Source: CBEULR01 sp965544035
GTDB lineage: Bacteria; Bacillota; Desulfotomaculia; Desulfotomaculales; Desulforudaceae
Length of the DNA stretch: 64,000 nt
NCBI GenBank assembly: GCA_965544035.1
Contig: CBEULR010000001.1
Coordinates: forward strand, 1 to 64,000
Reading direction: 5' to 3'
Made by a program: the position numbers and the translations under genes. Below the pieces are notes generated by a model. That model had not been told where the DNA came from. It ran no database searches and was given only the letters and a program-made list of their open reading frames with translations. This document shows, piece by piece, positions 60,000 to 64,000 of the stretch (its first letter is position 1; each line of letters opens with the position of its first letter).

Positions 60000-60779
60000 G
60001 TGACCCGAAATAATACGAGATTGCGAATCCCAGTGGAGGTATGGCTGTCGGTGTCGTTAGAGATTCTAGGTCCGGTGCGGAATGAATTATTGGCTGTGGA
60101 AAGGAAACTACAAAGCCGATCCTCGATTATGCGCGAGATCGATCCCATCGGCTCACTTGGGCTGACCCCTTTAGAGCGGATGATTAGACCGGGTGTGGTT
60201 CTATTGGGAACCCGGTTGTTTAATTTTATGTCCGACCAGGTTGTGAGTCTGGGGGCGATGGTCCAGTTCATTCATTTGGCCCGCTTGATGCACGAGAAGG
60301 TGAAGGAACCGCAGGAGGGGTGCGCCGGCGCTTCAGCAAGACCGATACTCCTGGGGGATTATTTCTATGGAAGATTATTTGAGTTGGCGGCCGAAAGCGG
60401 ACTGACCCGGTTTCTGAGGCCGCTTTCCGAGATTGTTTGTCAGGCCGCGGAGAGCTCGATACGTGAGCTTACTGATGAGGCGTTGTCGGAAACGGTCGAG
60501 TTTGTTTACGATCAGACGGCTGCTCTCTTTGGGGGAGGAATGGCTTTGGGGTTTGAGCTTGTGGGTGCCCGGGCGGAAGAGATTGAGACAGTCCGCCGTT
60601 TCGGGTTGAATCTTGGGATGGGATACGGTTTAATAGGTAGGGGGATATCTGCGGGTGCCGCGGTTTACCGGGAGGGGGCGCTGGCCGAGTTGGAAAAGCT
60701 TCCTGAGGGACTGTCGCGTGAGGCACTGCGGGATGTTGTTCTATATATTTTCGACCGTCCGGCTGACGGACGGCAATAG
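60000..60779 (+). CDS. Polyprenyl synthetase homologue lacking the catalytic Asp motifs
   Basis: A 259-residue all-helical protein aligned in layout with long-chain polyprenyl diphosphate synthases. 'VQFIHLARLMHEKVKEP' takes the place of the 'iHtasLvHDDviD' first Asp-rich motif, and 'GLNLGMGYGLIGRGISAG' that of 'G..lG.aFQi.DDilD'. 'LLGDYFYGRLFELAAESG' matches the conserved 'l.GDyL.a.af'. Both DDxxD motifs are gone, so it should not be catalytic. It may be the small or regulatory subunit of a two-part synthase (like HepS/component I) for the menaquinone side chain, which suits its place before menG and the prenyltransferase. Confidence 0.72.
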   Translation: MTRNNTRLRIPVEVWLSVSLEILGPVRNELLAVERKLQSRSSIMREIDPIGSLGLTPLERMIRPGVVLLGTRLFNFMSDQVVSLGAMVQFIHLARLMHEKVKEPQEGCAGASARPILLGDYFYGRLFELAAESGLTRFLRPLSEIVCQAAESSIRELTDEALSETVEFVYDQTAALFGGGMALGFELVGARAEEIETVRRFGLNLGMGYGLIGRGISAGAAVYREGALAELEKLPEGLSREALRDVVLYIFDRPADGRQ

Positions 60780-60794
60780 GGATAGAGGGGTAAT

Positions 60795-61517
60795 ATGCAG
60801 TTTGACAGTCCGCGTAAGAAAGAGGAATATGTGCACGCAATGTTCAGCTCGATAGCGCACCGCTACGACCTGCTGAACACACTGCTCAGCTTTAATCAGG
60901 ACAAGTACTGGCGGCGTTTTGCGGTTCGGCAGTGCGGGTTAAAGCCGGGCGGTAAAGCGCTGGATGTGGCCTGCGGTACCGGAATGCTAAGCTTTGAACT
61001 GGCCCGGGCCGTCGGTCCCGGGGGTAGTGTGATCGGGATTGATTTCTGCGAAGAAATGCTGAAGATTGCGGATAAGAACCTGAGGAAAACGTCCTATCAG
61101 GGCATTGTGCGCTTTATGCAGGGGAATGCCGTCGATTTGCCCTTTCCGGATAACACCTTTGACTGTGCGACCATTGGGTTTGCCCTGCGGAATGTGCCGG
61201 ACATCCGTAAAACGATTGAGGAAATGGCCCGGGTGGTCAAGCCCGGGGGTAGGGTCGTCAACCTCGAACTTGGAAAACCCAGCATGATTGGTTTCAAACA
61301 GGCCTATTGGCTTTATTTTGAAAAGATTTTGCCCGTCATGGGACGCATCGGGATCGGAAAGAGCGGTCCCTACAGCTACCTGCCCAATTCAGTCAAGCAC
61401 TTTCCTCACCAGCGGGAGATCAAGGAGCTTTTCACCGAGATCGGGCTGGCTGATGCCCGGTATTATGATCTTACGGGCGGCATCGCCGCCGTTCACGTCG
61501 GCGTCAAAGTACAATAG
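60795..61517 (+). CDS. menG: Demethylmenaquinone methyltransferase
   Basis: A 240-residue UbiE/MenG class I SAM methyltransferase, making menaquinone from the demethyl form. Motifs are 'MFSSIAHRYDLLNTLLSFNQDKYWRR', 'ALDVACGTGMLSFELAR' (SAM site), 'QGNAVDLPFPDNTFDCATIGFALRNV' and 'VKPGGRVVNLE'. The C-terminal 'YLPNSVKHFPHQREIKELF' is family specific. It follows the prenyl synthase homologue by 15 bases. Confidence 0.95.
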   Translation: MQFDSPRKKEEYVHAMFSSIAHRYDLLNTLLSFNQDKYWRRFAVRQCGLKPGGKALDVACGTGMLSFELARAVGPGGSVIGIDFCEEMLKIADKNLRKTSYQGIVRFMQGNAVDLPFPDNTFDCATIGFALRNVPDIRKTIEEMARVVKPGGRVVNLELGKPSMIGFKQAYWLYFEKILPVMGRIGIGKSGPYSYLPNSVKHFPHQREIKELFTEIGLADARYYDLTGGIAAVHVGVKVQ

Positions 61518-61552
61518 TCAGTTGTCTACAGTGGGGAGGCTGGGAAAGACCG

Positions 61553-62482
61553 GTGCGCGATATGAACAATGTGCCGCTTGAAACCGGAGTGCAAACACCG
61601 CCCGTCCCTGGTCCTTCGGCTTCGGGCGGACTTGGAAAGATTCGAGTCTTTCTGGAAATGATCAAGTTTGAACACACCATATTCGCCCTTCCGTTTGCAT
61701 ACATCGGAGCCCTTCTGGTGGAACAACGTCTGCCTTCGGGACACGATGTATTCTGGATCACTGTTGCTATGGTCGGCGCCCGCACGGCGGCGATGTCCCT
61801 CAACCGAGTGATCGACCGTCACATTGACGCGCGGAACCCGCGCACGGCCGGGCGCGCTTTACCCAAGGGCCTTCTCTCGACTCTCGAGGTATGGATCCTG
61901 GCGCTATTGTCGATGCTGGTCCTCTTTGTTGCGACGCTCCGGCTGAGTCCGCTGGCCGTCAAGATGTTTCCGGTCGCACTTTTCGTCTTGATCGGGTATT
62001 CCTACACCAAGCGTTTTACATGGCTTTGCCATATCTGGCTGGGGGTGGCGCTTGGTCTTGCCCCGCTGGCCGCTTGGATCGCTATTTCCAACAGTTTTGC
62101 AACGGCTCCGGTCCTGCTGGGGCTTGGCGTAACGTTCTGGGTTGCCGGGTTCGATATCATCTACGCGTGCATGGATTACGAATTTGACCGGTCCGAGGGT
62201 ATCTTCTCCATACCGTCCCGCTTCGGGATCCCGACCGCATTGAAGATTGCGGCGGTATTCCATCTGCTTGCCTCGGTTTTCATGGTGGCCGCCGGACTGA
62301 TTCTGGAATTGGGGACGTACTATTTCATCGGGGTCGGGCTGGCGGTGTTGATCCTCTGTTATGAACACGCGATCGTGCGGCCGGATGACCTGTCCCGGGC
62401 GAACGTTGCCTTTTTCAACGTCAACGCCGTTCTGGGGATGGTGGTGTTCGTTTTTACCCTGGCCGAGGTGGTCTTGCGTTAG
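61553..62482 (+). CDS. mqnP: UbiA-family prenyltransferase (MqnP-like)
   Basis: A 309-residue membrane prenyltransferase with 8-9 helices. The substrate motifs are 'NRVIDRHIDARNPRT' (NxxxDxxxD, about 82-96) and 'DYEFDRSEGIFSIPSRFG' (about 205-222). The sequence is like the 4-hydroxybenzoate polyprenyltransferase-annotated proteins of the futalosine menaquinone pathway. GTG 61553 or ATG 61562 may start. The gene context (menG, prenyl synthase homologue) supports menaquinone rather than ubiquinone. Confidence 0.9.
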   Translation: MRDMNNVPLETGVQTPPVPGPSASGGLGKIRVFLEMIKFEHTIFALPFAYIGALLVEQRLPSGHDVFWITVAMVGARTAAMSLNRVIDRHIDARNPRTAGRALPKGLLSTLEVWILALLSMLVLFVATLRLSPLAVKMFPVALFVLIGYSYTKRFTWLCHIWLGVALGLAPLAAWIAISNSFATAPVLLGLGVTFWVAGFDIIYACMDYEFDRSEGIFSIPSRFGIPTALKIAAVFHLLASVFMVAAGLILELGTYYFIGVGLAVLILCYEHAIVRPDDLSRANVAFFNVNAVLGMVVFVFTLAEVVLR

Positions 62483-62542
62483 GAAGCCGTACCTGCTTCA
62501 AAAACGGCTTCAGCGGTGAGAATAGAGGTGGAGGTGAGTTTG

Positions 62543-63247
62543 ATGGCGCCGCACAATTTGTGGCTGCGCTGTGCATCTCGGGGGGAAGCCGGACAGTACC
62601 TGAAGTGCGTGGTGCTCTATGGTCATCATTTCGAAGTTGATGGAAAAGCCGATCCGTCCCGTACCCGCCTATGGCTTCATGCTCCGGGTGAAGAACGGCG
62701 GGCTCTAGATCTGGAAGAAGGGGATGACGGGCTGGTTTCCGGATTCACCTGCACCCACCCGGGGCTGTATGCCCTTACGGCCGAGTATGATTTGGGGATA
62801 TACAGCCGGCTGAGAGATGGGACCTACGCCAAGGGCAAGACCGGCAGTGACGACGCAGTGGGAATCGTCCATTTTGTACACTGTGCCAAGACGCTGGTTT
62901 CTGTCGGGGAGATACAAACCCTTCCCGGATCGTACGGCATGCGGCTGGAGATCGTTCCGCTTCGGATCGACCGGGGAGAAATCGAAATGCTTGTTCAATC
63001 GGCGGGACGTCCCGTACCGAACTGTGAGGTGTACGCCCACTGCAGAGGACGGCGGACTTCCCGCTTCGCCCGGACCGATGGTGACGGGACGGTGTCCTTC
63101 GGATTATTCCCCGGAGAATGGATGTTCATCGTCCGCCGGGAAGCGCCCGATGAAGGGGAGGCGGACGTTCGTGTTACCGGCGCCACTCTGGCGCTGACTG
63201 TTGACGAAAGGGAGCCTGAGCAAAGCCGGGGACGGACGGCCCGTTGA
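62543..63247 (+). CDS. DUF4198-like protein
   Basis: About 234 residues. 'APHNLWLRCASRGEAGQYLKCVVLYGHHFE' at the N-terminus, then an Ig-like or transthyretin-like C-terminal domain ('GRPVPNCEVYAHCRGRRTSRFARTDGDGTVSFGLFPGEWMFIVRR'), match the DUF4198 family, often linked to nickel/cobalt uptake. Here there is no signal peptide, so it may be cytosolic or its start is wrong. The ATG at 62543 follows GGAGGTGAG; GTG 62516 is the longest start. His residues near the N-terminus could bind metal. Confidence 0.75.
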   Translation: MAPHNLWLRCASRGEAGQYLKCVVLYGHHFEVDGKADPSRTRLWLHAPGEERRALDLEEGDDGLVSGFTCTHPGLYALTAEYDLGIYSRLRDGTYAKGKTGSDDAVGIVHFVHCAKTLVSVGEIQTLPGSYGMRLEIVPLRIDRGEIEMLVQSAGRPVPNCEVYAHCRGRRTSRFARTDGDGTVSFGLFPGEWMFIVRREAPDEGEADVRVTGATLALTVDEREPEQSRGRTAR

Positions 63248-63273
63248 GCTACTAAGGAGGACGCTTTGGATTT

Positions 63274-64000
63274 ATGACCCTTAAGACTGAAGAATATCTG
63301 AGGAAGTTGCCCTCGGTCGATGAGGTGTTGCGCGAGGGCGCGGTTAAGGCGATTCTTAAGAATCACCCGCGTGTTTTGGTTGTGGAGAGCATTCGTGAGT
63401 CACTGGACGAAGTACGCAGACAGGTGCTGAGTGATGGCAGAGCCGACCTTGACCGTTCGGGAATCCTTGCCGACGTGGTGAAACGGTCGGTAAGCCGCGC
63501 GCAGCGGAAGGCCCGGCCGGCGCTGCGCCGTGTCCTGAATGCCACCGGTGTGGTGCTGCACACAAATCTGGGGCGGGCGATTCTGAGTGAATCGGCCCGG
63601 CGTGCGGTAGAGCAGGTGACCGCCGATTATTGCAACCTGGAGTTCAATCTGGAGACCGGCAAGCGGGGCACGCGTTATTCCCTTGTTGAAGATTTGCTTG
63701 TCCGGCTGACCGGGGCTGAGTCCGCCCTGGTGGTGAACAACAATGCCGCGGCGGTATTGCTCGCCCTCAGTACGCTGGCCGCCGGCAGAGAAGTGATTGT
63801 TTCCCGCGGACAGCTGGTCGAAATCGGCGGTTCTTTCCGCATTCCTGATGTGATGCAGCAGAGCGGGGCGCGGCTGGTCGAGGTCGGAACGACCAACAAG
63901 ACCTACCAGCGGGACTACCGGCAGGCCATAACCGAAAACACCGCTCTCCTGCTCAACGTACACACTTCAAACTACCGGATTGTGGGCTTCACTCACGAAA
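63274..64000 (+). CDS. selA: L-seryl-tRNA(Sec) selenium transferase, 5' part
   Basis: The first 242 residues of SelA, cut by the window end. SelA is a PLP enzyme that converts Ser-tRNA(Sec) to Sec-tRNA(Sec). The N-terminal 'LRKLPSVDEVLREG' and 'LRRVLNATGVVLHTNLGRAILSESA' are diagnostic. 'LETGKRGTRYS' and 'VVNNNAAAVLLALSTLAAGREVIVSRGQLVEIGGSFRIPDVM' cover the active-site entry. The PLP lysine lies outside. ACTAAGGAGGACG precedes the ATG. It shows that the organism can make selenoproteins, which supports the UGA reading at 36207. Confidence 0.96.
   Translation, partial: MTLKTEEYLRKLPSVDEVLREGAVKAILKNHPRVLVVESIRESLDEVRRQVLSDGRADLDRSGILADVVKRSVSRAQRKARPALRRVLNATGVVLHTNLGRAILSESARRAVEQVTADYCNLEFNLETGKRGTRYSLVEDLLVRLTGAESALVVNNNAAAVLLALSTLAAGREVIVSRGQLVEIGGSFRIPDVMQQSGARLVEVGTTNKTYQRDYRQAITENTALLLNVHTSNYRIVGFTHE

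Noticed and set aside
1..64000. CRISPR array, prophage or toxin-antitoxin/defence island
   Set aside because: No spaced direct repeats, phage structural genes or defence gene signatures were seen; the only mobile element is the IS.

Overview
The window looks like a chromosomal segment of an endospore-forming, moderately GC-rich, anaerobic Firmicute of the Desulfotomaculum/Pelotomaculum/Desulforudis kind. Evidence: sporulation genes (spoIIM-like, tepA-ylzJ, SASP, spoVS, ytrH-ytrI), frequent TTG/GTG starts behind strong GGAGG ribosome sites, ATP sulfurylase (sat), menaquinone genes of the futalosine type, an iron-only hydrogenase regulator-like protein, a c-di-AMP riboswitch, and selenocysteine biosynthesis (selA). 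No phage and no CRISPR array are visible; the only mobile element is one IS (34174-35680).

Layout. 1-7.1 kb: membrane protein, cupin, comM-like ATPase, HAD phosphatase, YjbQ, DUF3243 and a frameshifted yyaL. 7.4-10.7 kb: TM1266-like regulator, a FemAB-like peptidyltransferase overlapping an unusual alanine-racemase-family gene, and a SpoIIM-like protein. 10.9-19.5 kb: tepA, ylzJ, zincin, an orphan metal-binding lipoprotein, uppP, DUF151, ftsK/spoIIIE, rodZ, rimO. 19.5-25.5 kb: membrane protein plus short FtsH-like protease, cinA, recA, hslO, SASP. 25.5-29.2 kb: DUF554 and an agr-type quorum-sensing locus (agrB, a 41-residue agrD, a membrane protein, a HisKA sensor kinase). 29.2-34.1 kb: LD-carboxypeptidase, nitroreductase, VanW-like protein and tRNA-Leu. 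34.2-35.7 kb: IS. 36.0-45.6 kb: a 72-residue NifU-like protein with an in-frame UGA, rny-ymdB-spoVS, dipeptidase, PHP, DUF3842, phosphatase, riboswitch-kamA, ytrHI. 45.7-54.3 kb: guaB, coiled-coil protein, hom-thrB-lysC, sat, tRNA-Pro. 54.4-64 kb: secreted/lipoprotein/zinc-ribbon group, ferredoxin, AlkP-membrane protein, speD, a menaquinone cluster (inactive prenyl synthase homologue, menG, mqnP-like), DUF4198 and the 5' part of selA.

The most notable item is at 36078-36296. It is a complete NifU C-terminal-domain protein in which the second cysteine of the CxxC iron-sulfur motif is encoded by UGA. A SECIS-like hairpin lies at the right distance downstream, and the same window carries selA. 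Also notable are an agr system wired to a sporulation-type kinase rather than AgrC/AgrA, a c-di-AMP riboswitch in front of a lysine-aminomutase-like gene whose substrate-binding Asp appears to be changed, a palindrome on the sat promoter, and an intrinsic terminator inside the rny leader.
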